From Paracoccus sp. MC1862 (GTDB lineage Bacteria > Pseudomonadota > Alphaproteobacteria > Rhodobacterales > Rhodobacteraceae), in NCBI RefSeq assembly GCF_016617715.1, contig NZ_CP067225.1, positions 1,984,001 to 2,048,000 of the forward strand: a DNA stretch of 64,000 nt. The letters run 5' to 3'. Shown one piece after another: positions 55,001 through 63,711 of the stretch (the first letter of the stretch is position 1; the number at the start of each line of letters is the position of its first letter). Under the pieces are notes generated by a model. That model was not told where the DNA came from, did no database searches, and was given only the letters and a program-made list of their open reading frames with translations. The translations under genes were made by a program, and so were the position numbers.

Positions 55001-56552
55001 AAAGCACCGCAGGCGGCGTGTCGTCGCCCATGCTTGCCAGCGCCTCTTTCCCGTCCTCGGCCATCGGCGCCAGCACCGCCTCGATCTCCTCGACGGTGTA
55101 GCCCGCGGCGATCTGGCGGCGGCGCAGGTCCTCGTCGGTGTAGGTCACCGGCTCGGGCAGGTTCTCCAGCATCGTGCCGGGGGCCACGACCTTCTCGACC
55201 CAGTCGCCGAAGGGCTGGCTGGCCGCGAGCTTATCCTTCAGCTCGACATCGTGATACAGCCGCCCGTCCTGAATATCGACGGCGATCATCTGCCCCGGCC
55301 CCAGCGCGCCCTTTTCGCGCACCGAGGATTCGTCCACCGGCACCATGCCGACCTCGGACCCCGCGATCAGCAGGTTGTCGCCCGTCACCACATAGCGCAT
55401 CGGCCGCAGCCCGTTGCGGTCCAGACCTCCGCAGACCCAGCGCCCGTCCGTCATGGCCAGCGCCGCAGGCCCGTCCCAAGGCTCCATGATGGAATTGCAA
55501 TAGGCATACATGTCCGCCCAAGGCTTCGGCAGGTCGGTCGTGGCCTTGCTCCACGCCTCGGGCACCATGATCGTCTTGACCATGGGCGCCGAGCGCCCGG
55601 ACCGCACCATCACCTCGAACACCGCATCCAGCGCCGCCGAGTCGCTGGAGCCGCCCGGCACGATTGGCTTGATGTCCTCGGCCATCTCCCCGAAGGTGGA
55701 GGACGCCATCCTGATCTCGTGGCTTTTCAGCCAGTTGAGGTTGCCTTTCAGCGTGTTGATCTCGCCGTTATGCGCGAGCATCCTGAACGGCTGCGCCAGC
55801 CACCACTGCGGGAAGGTGTTGGTGGAATAGCGCTGGTGGTAGATGGCGAAGGCGCTCTCGAACCGCTCGTCCTGCAGGTCGGGGTAGAAGACGGCGACCT
55901 GCTCGGCCAGCATCATCCCCTTGTAGATGATCGAGCGGCAGGACAGCGTGCAGATATACATCCCCGCGATCTGGGCGGCGACCGCCGCGCGCTCGATCCG
56001 GCGGCGGATGATGTAAAGCTCGCGCTCGAAGGCTTCCTCGTCGATGTCCTTCTCGCAGCGGATCAGGATCTGCTCGATCTCGGGGCGCGTCGCGTTGGCC
56101 TTTTCCCCCAGCACCGCCGTGTTCACCGGCACGTGCCGCCAGCCGTAGATATAGTGGCCCATCCGCAGGACCTCGGTTTCCACGATGGTCCGGCAGCGTT
56201 CCTGCGCCCCGAAATCCGTGCGCGGCAGGAACACCTGCCCCACGGCGATCATCTTCGACGCGTCCGGCTCGTGCCCGGTGCTGCGCACCTGGTCGTGGAA
56301 GAAGGGCACCGGGATCTGCACATGGATGCCCGCGCCGTCGCCGGTCTTGCCGTCGGCATCGACCGCCCCCCGGTGCCAGACCGCCTTCAGCGCGTCGATG
56401 CCATGTTCCACCACGCGGCGCGAGGGGGTGCCATCGATGCTGACGACCAGCCCCACCCCGCAGGAGGAATGCTCATCCTCGGCGCGATACAGCGAGTTCT
56501 CCGCCATCCACGCGCGGCGGGCTTCTTCCTTGGCTTGCCAAGCGTCGGTCAT
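52014..56552 (-). CDS. gltB: Glutamate synthase (NADPH) large subunit
   Basis: GltB makes two glutamates from glutamine and 2-oxoglutarate together with GltD. It has 1512 residues, normal length. The N-terminal Ntn amidotransferase region reads DEHSSCGVGLVVSIDG with the nucleophile cysteine. The FMN synthase domain includes HHDIYSIEDLAQLIYDL and ISGHNGGTGASPATSIKFAG, followed by the Fe-S cysteines MGCIMVRQCQSNTCPVGVC, and a C-terminal beta-helix domain (GYGxxGxT-like repeats around DYVGKGLSGGIIVV). The ATG at 56552 overlaps the GFA gene by 4 bases. Confidence 0.97.
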   Translation of the reverse strand: MTDAWQAKEEARRAWMAENSLYRAEDEHSSCGVGLVVSIDGTPSRRVVEHGIDALKAVWHRGAVDADGKTGDGAGIHVQIPVPFFHDQVRSTGHEPDASKMIAVGQVFLPRTDFGAQERCRTIVETEVLRMGHYIYGWRHVPVNTAVLGEKANATRPEIEQILIRCEKDIDEEAFERELYIIRRRIERAAVAAQIAGMYICTLSCRSIIYKGMMLAEQVAVFYPDLQDERFESAFAIYHQRYSTNTFPQWWLAQPFRMLAHNGEINTLKGNLNWLKSHEIRMASSTFGEMAEDIKPIVPGGSSDSAALDAVFEVMVRSGRSAPMVKTIMVPEAWSKATTDLPKPWADMYAYCNSIMEPWDGPAALAMTDGRWVCGGLDRNGLRPMRYVVTGDNLLIAGSEVGMVPVDESSVREKGALGPGQMIAVDIQDGRLYHDVELKDKLAASQPFGDWVEKVVAPGTMLENLPEPVTYTDEDLRRRQIAAGYTVEEIEAVLAPMAEDGKEALASMGDDTPPAVLSAQYRPLSHFFRQNFSQVTNPPIDSLRESRVMSLKTRFGNLKNVLDESSRHTEITLLETPFLANGELAEVVRMFGDAVTWIDCTFADGAGPNAMAEALARIRAEAEDAVRSGAGQLVLTDEHQGEARIGLPMILATSAVHSWLTRKGLRTFCSLNVRSAECIDPHYVAVLIGCGATTVNPYLAQDTIAERIERGLLKGDLIQIMRNYRDAIDAGLLKIMAKMGISVLSSYRGGLNFEAVGLSRAMVAEYFPGMQSRISGIGLHGLQAKLEEIHHKGWHTPTADLLPVGGFYKARRSGEKHAWEASTMRLLQLACEKASYEIWKQFSGAMRANPPIHLRDLLDIKPLGKPVPIEEVESITSIRKRFVTPGMSLGALSPEAHMTLNIAMNRIGAKSDSGEGGEDPAHSAPLPNGDNPCAKIKQVASGRFGVTAEYLNACEELEIKVAQGAKPGEGGQLPGMKVTSLIARLRHSTPGVTLISPPPHHDIYSIEDLAQLIYDLKQINPRAKITVKLVAGGGVGTIAAGVAKAKADVILISGHNGGTGASPATSIKFAGLPWEMGLTEAHQVLAMNRLRDRVTLRTDGGLRTGRDVVMAAMMGAEEYGIGTAALIAMGCIMVRQCQSNTCPVGVCTQDERLRAMFTGSADKVVNLITFYAQEVREILASIGARSLDEVIGRADLLTQVSRGSASLDDLDLNPLLITVDGSEKIVYDRSKPRNAVMDTLDAEIARDAARFFEDGEKMQLSYAVRNTQRTVGTRTSSLIVQRYGMRNSLQPDHLTVRLTGSAGQSLGAFAAPGLKIEVSGDANDYVGKGLSGGIIVVKPAMGSPLVAADNVIIGNTVLYGATDGWLFAAGRAGERFAVRNSGAKVVIEGCGTNGCEYMTGGVAVILGSIGANFGAGMTGGMAYLYDPRRVAERYINAETLVTCPVTVAHWEAELRGLIERHGAETGSRRAADILADWERERAHFLQLCPREMLPHLKHPLAGTGELAAIPAE

Positions 56553-56962
56553 GCGTCTCCCTCCACATGGGGATGTGTTTGTTCATATTCGGCCCGCGTG
56601 ATCCGCGGATGGTCGCCCGAGAAACCGGCAAAGCGATGCGCCTGATCCGCATAAACCTCGCGCACCAGCGGGAAATCGGCGGCTCCGTCGAAAAGCCCCG
56701 GCGACAGTTCGTAGTCACCGCCATGGTCGCGCATCCACAGGCTCGATCCGCAGCGCGGGCAGAAGGCGCGTTCCGAGAAATCCGACGAGGCGTAACGCCC
56801 CACCTCTCCGCTCACCGTCACCGCATCGGCAGGCGCCACGAACCCGGCCATGATCCCCCCGCCCCAGCGGCGGCACATGGCGCAATGGCAGACGCTGACC
56901 TCGCCGTTGAAGCGGGCGGCGGTGATCCTCACCGCCCCACACAGGCACCGCCCCTCGATCAT
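56549..56962 (-). CDS. GFA-family (glutathione-dependent formaldehyde-activating-like) zinc protein
   Basis: A 137-residue GFA-fold protein with three zinc-site motifs: GRCLCGAVRI, SVCHCAMCRRWGG and AFCPRCGSSLW. The family was named for the enzyme that forms S-hydroxymethylglutathione, but most members have no proved activity. It overlaps the upstream gene and gltB by 4 bases at each end, so it is fully embedded in the gltD-gltB operon. A link to glutamate synthase may be simple hitch-hiking. Confidence 0.9.
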   Translation of the reverse strand: MIEGRCLCGAVRITAARFNGEVSVCHCAMCRRWGGGIMAGFVAPADAVTVSGEVGRYASSDFSERAFCPRCGSSLWMRDHGGDYELSPGLFDGAADFPLVREVYADQAHRFAGFSGDHPRITRAEYEQTHPHVEGDA

Positions 56963-57648
56963 GCGCCGCCCCCGGCGGGCAGCCCGACCATCTGCATGTT
57001 GCAGTCATAGTCGGGCGTCGTTCCCCCGAAGCCCGCCTCGCCCCGCCGGATGAAGCGGACGGGCGAATCGTTCGTCTCCTGCGCCTCTCCGGTCCAGTCG
57101 GTCGAGGTCTCGGCACCGCCGAAGAAGCGCCCCAGATCGCGGCTGACGAATTGCGAGCCGTTGCGCTCGATCAGAAGCTCTCCCGACTCGGCGAATGTCC
57201 GCAGGTTGAACCGCGTGGTGTCCAGCGTCTCGCCGTCGATCTCGACCGTGCCGGTCAGGTCGTCGCGACCGATGTGGCGCAGCCGCTCGCCGCTGTCCGA
57301 CCGGGTCCAGAAATCGAAATCGTCGCTGCCGGTCTGCAGCAGGGTGGACAGGCTGGCGTGGTCGCGGGCATCCGGGTCCAGACGGTCGGTGATGCCGCTG
57401 ACAAGATCGGTGCTTTCCATCCAGCGCGTCTCGGCGTCGATGCGGGACTGGCTGACCAGGCCCTCGTCGGTGAAATAGGCCACCCACTGGTCGCCCGGCG
57501 CATCACCCTCGCAGCGGTAGTGCTGGGCCACGGTGCAGGACCGCTGCTGCACGGTCAGGTCAAGCCGGCAGCCCTGCGGCGGGGTCCATTCAGCGGCAAG
57601 AGCGGGCGAGGCGCCCAAGACCAGAACAAGGCAGAGACGCTGACCCAT
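56959..57648 (-). CDS. Exported protein of unknown function in the glt operon
   Basis: A 229-residue protein with signal peptide MGQRLCLVLVLGASPALAAEW. The mature region has disulfide-ready cysteines (QGCRLDL, RSCTVAQHYRC, DYDCNM) and strand-rich sequence such as LTGTVEIDGETLDTTRFNL. I do not recognise a family. The start is uncertain: a GTG at 57732 overlaps the gltD stop (GTGA), which would fit translational coupling but puts 28 residues before the signal peptide; the ATG at 57648 gives a normal signal peptide. The end overlaps the GFA gene. Confidence 0.7.
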   Translation of the reverse strand: MGQRLCLVLVLGASPALAAEWTPPQGCRLDLTVQQRSCTVAQHYRCEGDAPGDQWVAYFTDEGLVSQSRIDAETRWMESTDLVSGITDRLDPDARDHASLSTLLQTGSDDFDFWTRSDSGERLRHIGRDDLTGTVEIDGETLDTTRFNLRTFAESGELLIERNGSQFVSRDLGRFFGGAETSTDWTGEAQETNDSPVRFIRRGEAGFGGTTPDYDCNMQMVGLPAGGGA

Positions 57649-57728
57649 GCGCCGCAACGCGGCGGCCTTTGCCGCACCTGCTATATGCATCGCCTGTGCA
57701 TCATCCGTGCATGGTTTGTGCATGACAT

Positions 57729-59303
57729 TCACTCCGCTGCAACCCGGGCCTCAGTGATCAGTTCGGCGGCAATGGCGTCGGCCGCCTCGCGCCCGTCGCG
57801 GATCGCCCAGACGACAAGGCTGGCGCCCCGCACGATGTCCCCCACCGCCCAGACGCCGGGCAGAGAGGTGCGATGGGTCCGGTAATCGGCGCGGATCGTG
57901 CCCCAGCGCGTGACTTCAAGGCCGGAGACGTCCCAAAGGCGGGGGATGTCCTCGGGCTCGAAGCCCAGCGCCTTGATGACAAGGTCGGCCGGCTCGTCGT
58001 AATCGCCGCCATCGATCACTTCAGGCGACTGGCGGCCGGTGGCATCCGGCGCCCCCAGCCGCATCCGCGCCACGCGCAGGCCGGTGACACCGGCAGGCCC
58101 GGTCGAGATGTCGGTTTCCGTGACCAGATGCAGCGGAGAGAGCTTGGGATTGTCGCCGATCCCGTCGCCGTCCACGTCGCCGCCGGCATTCGCCACCAGC
58201 GCCTCGCTGGCGGTCGAGGCGACACCGGCGACATGGCCGGCAAAAGCGGCAGGGGCGGAAAGCCAGACGAATTCAACGCCTTCCTCCTCGGCATTCTGCA
58301 CCTCGCGCTGGCTGCCGGGCATGTTGGCCCGGTCGCGGCGGTAAAGGCACTTGACGCTGACCGCCCCCTGCCGGATCGCCGTCCGCACGCAGTCCATCGC
58401 CGTATCGCCGCCGCCGATGACGATGACGCGCTTGCCAAAGGCGTCCAGCTCGCCATCGGCGAAATCCGGCACCTCGTCGCCCAAGTCCACCCGGTTCGAG
58501 GCCGTCAGGTAGTCCAGCGCCGCCACCACGCCCCGTTCCGGCGCATTGTCGATCTCCAGATCGCGGGTCTTGTAGACGCCGGTGGCGATGATCACCGCGT
58601 CGTGCTTGCCCCGGATCGCGTCGAAGCTGATCGTCCGGCCCACCTCGGCGTTCAGCACGAATTCGACGCCGCCTTCCTCAAGCCACTGGTTGCGGCGCTC
58701 GACCACGGGCTTTTCCAGCTTGAAGCCGGGAATGCCATAGATCATCAGACCGCCCGCGCGGTCGTGGCGGTCATAGACCGTGACCTGAAAGCCCTGCTGC
58801 CGCAGCCGTTCCGCAGCCGCCAGCCCGCCCGGTCCCGCGCCGATGATGCCCACGCTTTCGGCGCGCTCGACCATCGGGCGGATGGGCTCGACCCAGCCTT
58901 CCTCCCACGCGGTGTCGGTGATGTATTTCTCGATCGCGCCGATGGTGACGGTGCCGTGGCCCGACTGCTCGATGACGCAGTTCCCCTCGCAGAGCCGGTC
59001 CTGCGGGCAGATGCGGCCGCAGATCTCGGGAAAGCTGTTGGTCTCCTGCGCGCGCAGATAGGCCTCCTGTGTGCGCCCCTCGGCCATCAGGCGCAACCAG
59101 TCGGGAATGTTGTTATGAAGGGGGCAATGTGACTGGCAATAAGGGACCCCGCATTGGGAACAGCGGCTCGCCTGCTCACGCGCCTTGGCATCCGCGAACT
59201 CGCGGTAGATCTCGTGGAAATCGCCGCTGCGTTCGTCCGCCGCGCGTTTCTCGGGCATCTCGCGACCCAGGGTCACGAACTTGAGCATCACCTGCGTCGC
59301 CAT
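57729..59303 (-). CDS. gltD: Glutamate synthase (NADPH) small subunit
   Basis: GltD passes electrons from NADPH through FAD and Fe-S clusters to GltB. It has 524 residues. The N-terminal Fe-S cysteines are in RCSQCGVPYCQSHCPLHNNIPDW and ICGRICPQDRLCEGNC. The FAD-binding GIIGAGPGGLAAAERLRQQGF and the NADPH-binding VIVIGGGDTAMDCVRTA follow. A 16-residue insert with a calcium-like run (GGDVDGDGIGDNP) explains some extra length. First gene of a four-gene unit ending with gltB; the 145-base AT-rich gap upstream should hold its promoter. Confidence 0.96.
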   Translation of the reverse strand: MATQVMLKFVTLGREMPEKRAADERSGDFHEIYREFADAKAREQASRCSQCGVPYCQSHCPLHNNIPDWLRLMAEGRTQEAYLRAQETNSFPEICGRICPQDRLCEGNCVIEQSGHGTVTIGAIEKYITDTAWEEGWVEPIRPMVERAESVGIIGAGPGGLAAAERLRQQGFQVTVYDRHDRAGGLMIYGIPGFKLEKPVVERRNQWLEEGGVEFVLNAEVGRTISFDAIRGKHDAVIIATGVYKTRDLEIDNAPERGVVAALDYLTASNRVDLGDEVPDFADGELDAFGKRVIVIGGGDTAMDCVRTAIRQGAVSVKCLYRRDRANMPGSQREVQNAEEEGVEFVWLSAPAAFAGHVAGVASTASEALVANAGGDVDGDGIGDNPKLSPLHLVTETDISTGPAGVTGLRVARMRLGAPDATGRQSPEVIDGGDYDEPADLVIKALGFEPEDIPRLWDVSGLEVTRWGTIRADYRTHRTSLPGVWAVGDIVRGASLVVWAIRDGREAADAIAAELITEARVAAE

Positions 59304-59448
59304 CCGCTGCGCCTTCTCCCATTAACCGGAGAAAGCTGTAAAACAGACAGGATCACTCAAAAAGTCAGCAATGCTTACCTATCTTTGATTTTCCAGCACG
59401 AGAATTGAAAATTCAGCAGATTTTCTACTGTAGATAGGTCAGCTTTTA

Positions 59449-60252
59449 TTACCCAACCACTATAAGCCCCAGCAACGCAGCAGTTCCGACGATGATGCGC
59501 CACCAAGCGAACAGCCCGTATCCCCTGCGTGAGACATAGCTCAGCAGCCACTTGACCACGAAGACAGCCGCCACGAAGGCGCAGACAAAGCCCACCGCCA
59601 CATTCGTCAGCGCCGCCGCGTCCAGCACCGCATGGCTGCGATAAAGGTCATAGGTGAAGGCCCCGACCATCGTCGGCATCGACAGGAAGAAGCTGAACTC
59701 GGCCGCCGCCCGCTTGCCGACCCCCATAGTCAGCGCCCCCACGATGGTCGCGCCGGAACGCGACACGCCGGGCACCATGGCTAGGCACTGGATAAGACCG
59801 ATGCGGAAGGCGACGCCCAGCGGGATATCCTCGGCCTCGGCATAGCGGGTTCGGATCGCCAGCCGGTCCACATACAGCAGCACGATGCCGCCCAAGATCA
59901 GCATGACGGCGATCAGCACGGGCGTCTCGAACAGCACCGTCTTGATGATCCCATGCGCCATCGCGCCGATCACCGCCGCCGGCAGGAAGGCCAGCAGCAC
60001 CGCCCCGATGAACCGCCGCGCCCGGGGATCGTGCGGCGCCTCCGAGAAGATGCGCCACAGCCGCCCTGCATAGACGCCCAGGATGGCAAGGATCGCGCCA
60101 AGCTGGATCAGCACCTCGAAGGCGCGGCCGGGGCTGTCGAAGCCGAGGAAATGCCCGGCCAGCAGCAGGTGCCCGGTCGATGAAACCGGAATGAACTCGG
60201 TCAGTCCCTCAAGCAGCCCGAGGAACGCCGCAACGATCGTATCACTTTCCAT
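59449..60252 (-). CDS. uppP: Undecaprenyl-diphosphatase
   Basis: UppP (BacA) recycles undecaprenyl diphosphate to the monophosphate carrier for cell-wall synthesis, 267 residues. The first active-site motif is [19 protein letters not shown] and the second is [20 protein letters not shown]. It is a multi-helix inner-membrane protein. The start [10 protein letters not shown] at 60252 overlaps the stop of the upstream gene by one base (TGATG), and upstream in-frame residues are non-conserved. Over-production gives bacitracin resistance in other species. Confidence 0.96.
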   Translation of the reverse strand: MESDTIVAAFLGLLEGLTEFIPVSSTGHLLLAGHFLGFDSPGRAFEVLIQLGAILAILGVYAGRLWRIFSEAPHDPRARRFIGAVLLAFLPAAVIGAMAHGIIKTVLFETPVLIAVMLILGGIVLLYVDRLAIRTRYAEAEDIPLGVAFRIGLIQCLAMVPGVSRSGATIVGALTMGVGKRAAAEFSFFLSMPTMVGAFTYDLYRSHAVLDAAALTNVAVGFVCAFVAAVFVVKWLLSYVSRRGYGLFAWWRIIVGTAALLGLIVVG

Positions 60253-61238
60253 CAATCGGGGCGCAGGTTCTTCGCCGAGTCCTTGATGGCGGTGTATTGC
60301 CCCGAGGGCCGGAAGCGCCACAGGTATTCGGGCACCACCGCCGCGGCGGCCGCGGGCTGGATGCCGAGGTCGGCGAAGGTCCTGACCCCCTGCCCCACCC
60401 GGTTCGGGCGTCGCAACTGCCGTGCCTGGTCGCGGGTGATCACGCGGTTCATCACCAGCCCGCCGCTGACCGTCTGCAGCGCGTCGAAGGAGACGCCGAT
60501 CAGGCCTGCCATCCAGCCCGGCAGCCCCATGATCCAGCGCCGGCGGCTGGTGACAAGGGCGACCAGCCGCGCGATCTCGCGCATGGTCATCACGTCGGGG
60601 CCGCCGAGTTCGTAGATGCCGGGTTCGGCCTCGCCCGTCGCGCCCATCATCGCGGCATGGGCCACGTCATCGACGAAGACGGGCTGCAGTTCCGCATTGG
60701 CGCCGGGCAGCGGCACGACCGGTCCCAGCCGCATCATGCCCCCCAGCTTGTTGAAGAACTTGTCGTCCGGCCCGAAGATCACCGAAGGGCGCAGGATCAC
60801 CGCGTCGGGACGGTGCTGCAGGATCGCCTGCTCGCCCTTGCCCTTGGTCGCGGCATAGCGGCTGTCCGAATCGGGATCGGCGCCGATGGCCGACAGGTGG
60901 ACCAGCCGCTCGACGCCAAGCTCGGCCGAGATGCGGGCGATGCGGCCGGCGGCCTCGTGGTGGATGGCCTCGAAGGTGTTGCGCCGCTGGCCCACGAGGA
61001 TGCCGACGCAGTTGATGACGGCATCCGCATCCGTCATCGCCGCCTGCACCGACAGGTCGTCGCGGACGTTGCAGAAGACCGGCTGGACCTGGCCCACATG
61101 GCCATACATCCGCACCACGCCCGCCAGATGCGGGCGGCGGACGGCGACGCGGACGCGCCAGCCCTCGGCCGCCATGACGCGGGCAATCTGCCGCCCGACG
61201 AACCCCGAGCCGCCATAGATCGTGACCAGCCTTGCCAT
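60252..61238 (-). CDS. NDUFA9-like NAD(P)-binding protein
   Basis: A 328-residue extended short-chain dehydrogenase-like protein with nucleotide motif [23 protein letters not shown], then [12 protein letters not shown] and [14 protein letters not shown] (the YxxxK position). It resembles the complex I accessory subunit NDUFA9/39 kDa, and alphaproteobacteria carry such homologues. Whether it is part of complex I here is not shown. It is co-transcribed with uppP through a one-base overlap. Confidence 0.88.
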   Translation of the reverse strand: MARLVTIYGGSGFVGRQIARVMAAEGWRVRVAVRRPHLAGVVRMYGHVGQVQPVFCNVRDDLSVQAAMTDADAVINCVGILVGQRRNTFEAIHHEAAGRIARISAELGVERLVHLSAIGADPDSDSRYAATKGKGEQAILQHRPDAVILRPSVIFGPDDKFFNKLGGMMRLGPVVPLPGANAELQPVFVDDVAHAAMMGATGEAEPGIYELGGPDVMTMREIARLVALVTSRRRWIMGLPGWMAGLIGVSFDALQTVSGGLVMNRVITRDQARQLRRPNRVGQGVRTFADLGIQPAAAAAVVPEYLWRFRPSGQYTAIKDSAKNLRPD

Positions 61239-61416
61239 GTCTCGCCCCTTTCAGCAGCCGGGTGCCGCTTTCGCGCCTTGCAAGCCTGATAGCGAACCGG
61301 TCCCCCGGCATCAAGCGCAGGCAGGAACCGCGCTTTCGGAAGGACGGCCGTTTTTTCCGAAGAAGGGCCGTTGACAGCCCCTGCGGCTGGCTCTACATCC
61401 CCGCCTCACGACACCG

Positions 61417-61501
61417 GCCCAGGTGGCGGAATTGGTAGACGCGCACGGTTCAGGTCCGTGTGCCGCAAGGCGTGGAGGTTCGAGTCCTCTTCTGGGCACC
61501 A
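61417..61501 (+). tRNA. tRNA-Leu (anticodon CAG)
   Basis: An 85-nt class II tRNA: acceptor GCCCAGG/TCTGGGC, D-arm GTGGCGGAATTGGTAGACGC, anticodon stem-loop CACGG-TTCAGGT-CCGTG giving CAG, a long variable arm (TGCCGCAAGGCG) and T-arm GGAGGTTCGAGTCCTC, with CCA encoded. Confidence 0.97.
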
Positions 61502-61511
61502 TCGTCGCAAG

Positions 61512-61545
61512 GCCCCTGCAGCGCAAGCTGCGGGGGCTTTCCGTT
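61512..61545 (+). terminator. Rho-independent terminator after tRNA-Leu
   Basis: An 11-bp stem (GCCCCTGCAGC/GCTGCGGGGGC, one G-T wobble) with a GCAA tetraloop is followed by TTTCCGTTT. It starts 11 bases after the tRNA. Confidence 0.9.
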
Positions 61546-61614
61546 TCAAGGCTTCGTGAACCATTCAGGCCGCGGGCGCGTTGTCGGGGCAATCCTGAAC
61601 CTGAAGGTGGCCCC

Positions 61615-62148
61615 ATGTCCCAACTGATCGTCATCGGCTTCGCGTCCGAGGCGGATGCCTTTGCGCTTCGCCAGGAACTCGGCGCGGCGCAGAAGGAATA
61701 CCTGCTGAAGCTTGAGGATGCCGTTGTCGTCACCCGCCCCACCGAGGGCGAATATCAACTGCATCAGGCCCTGAACATGACCGGGACGGGGGCGCTGACG
61801 GGAACCTTCTGGGGCGGGCTGATCGGCCTTCTGTTCCTGAACCCGCTGGCGGGCGCGGCGATCGGCGCGGCCTCGGGGGCCTTGGCGGGCAAAGCCACGG
61901 ATTACGGCATCAACGACGACTTCATCCGCCAGATCGGCAAGACCGTGCCGCTGGGCGGCGGCGCGGTCTTCATCCTCGCGCGCGACTTCAACATCGACAA
62001 GCTGCTGCCGCGGCTGGAAAAATACGGCGCACGCGCGCAGGTGATCCAGACCTCGCTGTCGGACGCGGACGAGGCGCGGTTGCGCGACACGCTGGCCGGA
62101 ACCGGCGGGCAGGCGCTGACCGCCCCGAGCCAGCCCGTAACCGACTGA
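61615..62148 (+). CDS. DUF1269-family membrane protein
   Basis: A 177-residue protein. The soluble N-terminal part (SQLIVIGFASEADAFALRQELGAAQKEYLLKLEDAVVVTR) has the ferredoxin-like look of the family. Then follow a glycine/alanine-rich hydrophobic region (FWGGLIGLLFLNPLAGAAIGAASGALAG) that spans or dips into the membrane, and a second soluble half. Function unknown; family members are sometimes stress-induced. An AAGGTGG site precedes the start. Confidence 0.87.
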   Translation: MSQLIVIGFASEADAFALRQELGAAQKEYLLKLEDAVVVTRPTEGEYQLHQALNMTGTGALTGTFWGGLIGLLFLNPLAGAAIGAASGALAGKATDYGINDDFIRQIGKTVPLGGGAVFILARDFNIDKLLPRLEKYGARAQVIQTSLSDADEARLRDTLAGTGGQALTAPSQPVTD

Positions 62149-62207
62149 ACGGCCGCAGGGCGCCGGGCTTTCTTGACGCCCCTGCAGCCTGCGTGAGACG
62201 ACGGGCC

Positions 62208-62942
62208 ATGTCCCGCCCGGAGCCCTTCACAGACGTCATGGCAATCCCGCCGCCCCGACCGCTTCGCCGCCGCGCGGCATGGCGGCGGCGGATACGGCGG
62301 CGCCTCCTGCGGCCTCTGCGCTGGCTGGGGCTGCGGTTCCTTGTCCTGATGCTGGCGGTGGTGGTGCTGTTCGGCTGGTTCCTGAACCCGCCGACCACCT
62401 GGACGATCATCCGCGAGGGCACCATCGCGCCGCGCCAGTGGACCCGCGCCGGTGACATCGCGCCGGTGATGCTGCGGTCCGTGGTCGCGGCCGAGGACGC
62501 GAATTTCTGCCTGCATTGGGGCTTCGACATGGCCGAGATCCGCCGCGTGATCGCGCGGGGGGAAAGCCGGGGGGCCTCGACCCTGACGCAGCAGACGGCC
62601 AAGAACGTCTTTCTGTGGCAAGGGCGAAGCTGGCCGCGCAAGGCGCTGGAAACGCTCTACACCCCCATGATCGGGGCAATCTGGAGCAAGCGGCGCATCC
62701 TGGAAGTCTATCTGAACGTGGCGGAATTCGGTCCCGGCGTTTTCGGCATCCATGCCGCCTCGGCCCATCATTTCGGGACGACCCCCGACAAGCTGAGCGC
62801 CGGTCAGGCCGCGGCGCTGGCCGCCGTCCTGCCCGCGCCCAAGACGCGGGCTGCGCAGACCCGCTCGGCCCGCGCCCGCGCGATTGCCGACGGGGCGGCC
62901 ACGATCCAGCGGGACGGGCGGGCGGGTTGCTTCCAGCAGTGA
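62208..62942 (+). CDS. mtgA: Monofunctional peptidoglycan glycosyltransferase
   Basis: A GT51 enzyme polymerising lipid II glycan strands, 244 residues from the ATG at 62208. An in-frame GTG at 62193 and ATG at 62238 are alternatives. A basic N-terminus and one membrane helix (FLVLMLAVVVLFGWFL) precede the catalytic domain: AAEDANFCLHWGFD with the first catalytic glutamate, GASTLTQQTAKNVFLWQGRSW, and RRILEVYLNVAEFGPGVFGI with the second. There is no transpeptidase domain, as expected for MtgA. Confidence 0.94.
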   Translation: MSRPEPFTDVMAIPPPRPLRRRAAWRRRIRRRLLRPLRWLGLRFLVLMLAVVVLFGWFLNPPTTWTIIREGTIAPRQWTRAGDIAPVMLRSVVAAEDANFCLHWGFDMAEIRRVIARGESRGASTLTQQTAKNVFLWQGRSWPRKALETLYTPMIGAIWSKRRILEVYLNVAEFGPGVFGIHAASAHHFGTTPDKLSAGQAAALAAVLPAPKTRAAQTRSARARAIADGAATIQRDGRAGCFQQ

Positions 62943-63030
62943 GCGGGCGGCGGCACCGCGGTTGAATACCCCGGCAGGGGGGCGTATCACCGGCCGGTCC
63001 CTCCCCCAAGCGAACGACCTTTCCCCGGCA

Positions 63031-63711
63031 ATGAACACGAACTCGACCCCGCGTCTTTACCATGTTGCCCTGTCGCCCTTCTGCCGCAAGGTGCGGCTGG
63101 TGCTGGGCGAAAAGCGCATCGACGTGGAACTGGTCGAGGAACGCTGGTGGGAGCCGGGGTCCGAGATCGCCCGCCGCAACCCCGCCGGCAAGATCCCGGT
63201 GCTGCGGCTGGACGGGCGGCTCTGGGCCGAAAGCCAGGCGATCGTCGAGTATCTGGACGAGGCTTATCCGAACCCGGCCCTGATGCCCATGACGCCCGCC
63301 GAGCGGCACGAGGTCCGCCGCCTCTGCGCCTGGTTCGACGACAAGTTCAACACCGAGGTCACGCGGCCGATCCTGTCGGAACGGGTCTGGAAGAAGGTGA
63401 TGAACGCGGGCTACCCGGATTCGCGGCTGGTGAAATCGGGGCTGCGGGCGGTCAAGGACCACATCGACTATCTGGGCCACCTGCTGGAACACCGCAAATG
63501 GCTGGCGGGGAACATGCTGACGCTGGCGGACTTCACCGCCGCCGCGCATCTCTCCTGCCTCGACTACATCTCGGACGTGGACTGGGACCGCTCGGTGGCG
63601 CTGAAGGACTGGTATGCGACCGTGAAGTCGCGCCCGGCCTTCCGCGGCGTGCTGGCGGACCAGATCTCGGGGCTGGCGCCGGCGCCGCATTATGCGCAGC
63701 TCGACTTCTAA
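63031..63711 (+). CDS. fzlA: FzlA-type glutathione S-transferase-like division protein
   Basis: A 226-residue GST-fold protein. The thioredoxin-like N-terminus reads [36 protein letters not shown] and NPAGKIPVL, and the helical domain contains [35 protein letters not shown] and the tail [11 protein letters not shown]. This pattern matches FzlA, the FtsZ-binding regulator of constriction in Caulobacter and other alphaproteobacteria, better than detoxifying GSTs. The assignment is from memory of the family. It lies directly before queG. Confidence 0.83.
   Translation: MNTNSTPRLYHVALSPFCRKVRLVLGEKRIDVELVEERWWEPGSEIARRNPAGKIPVLRLDGRLWAESQAIVEYLDEAYPNPALMPMTPAERHEVRRLCAWFDDKFNTEVTRPILSERVWKKVMNAGYPDSRLVKSGLRAVKDHIDYLGHLLEHRKWLAGNMLTLADFTAAAHLSCLDYISDVDWDRSVALKDWYATVKSRPAFRGVLADQISGLAPAPHYAQLDF

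Noticed and set aside
53994..56645. 883-codon plus-strand frame opposite gltB
   Set aside because: Antisense shadow of a high-GC gene; the gltB frame contains all catalytic motifs.
59420..59435. TTTCTAC-TG-TAGAT-like sequence resembling the 3' part of Cas12a direct repeats
   Set aside because: A single copy with no repeats, spacers or cas genes, and the hairpin loop is too short. It lies in the gltD promoter region and is a chance similarity.
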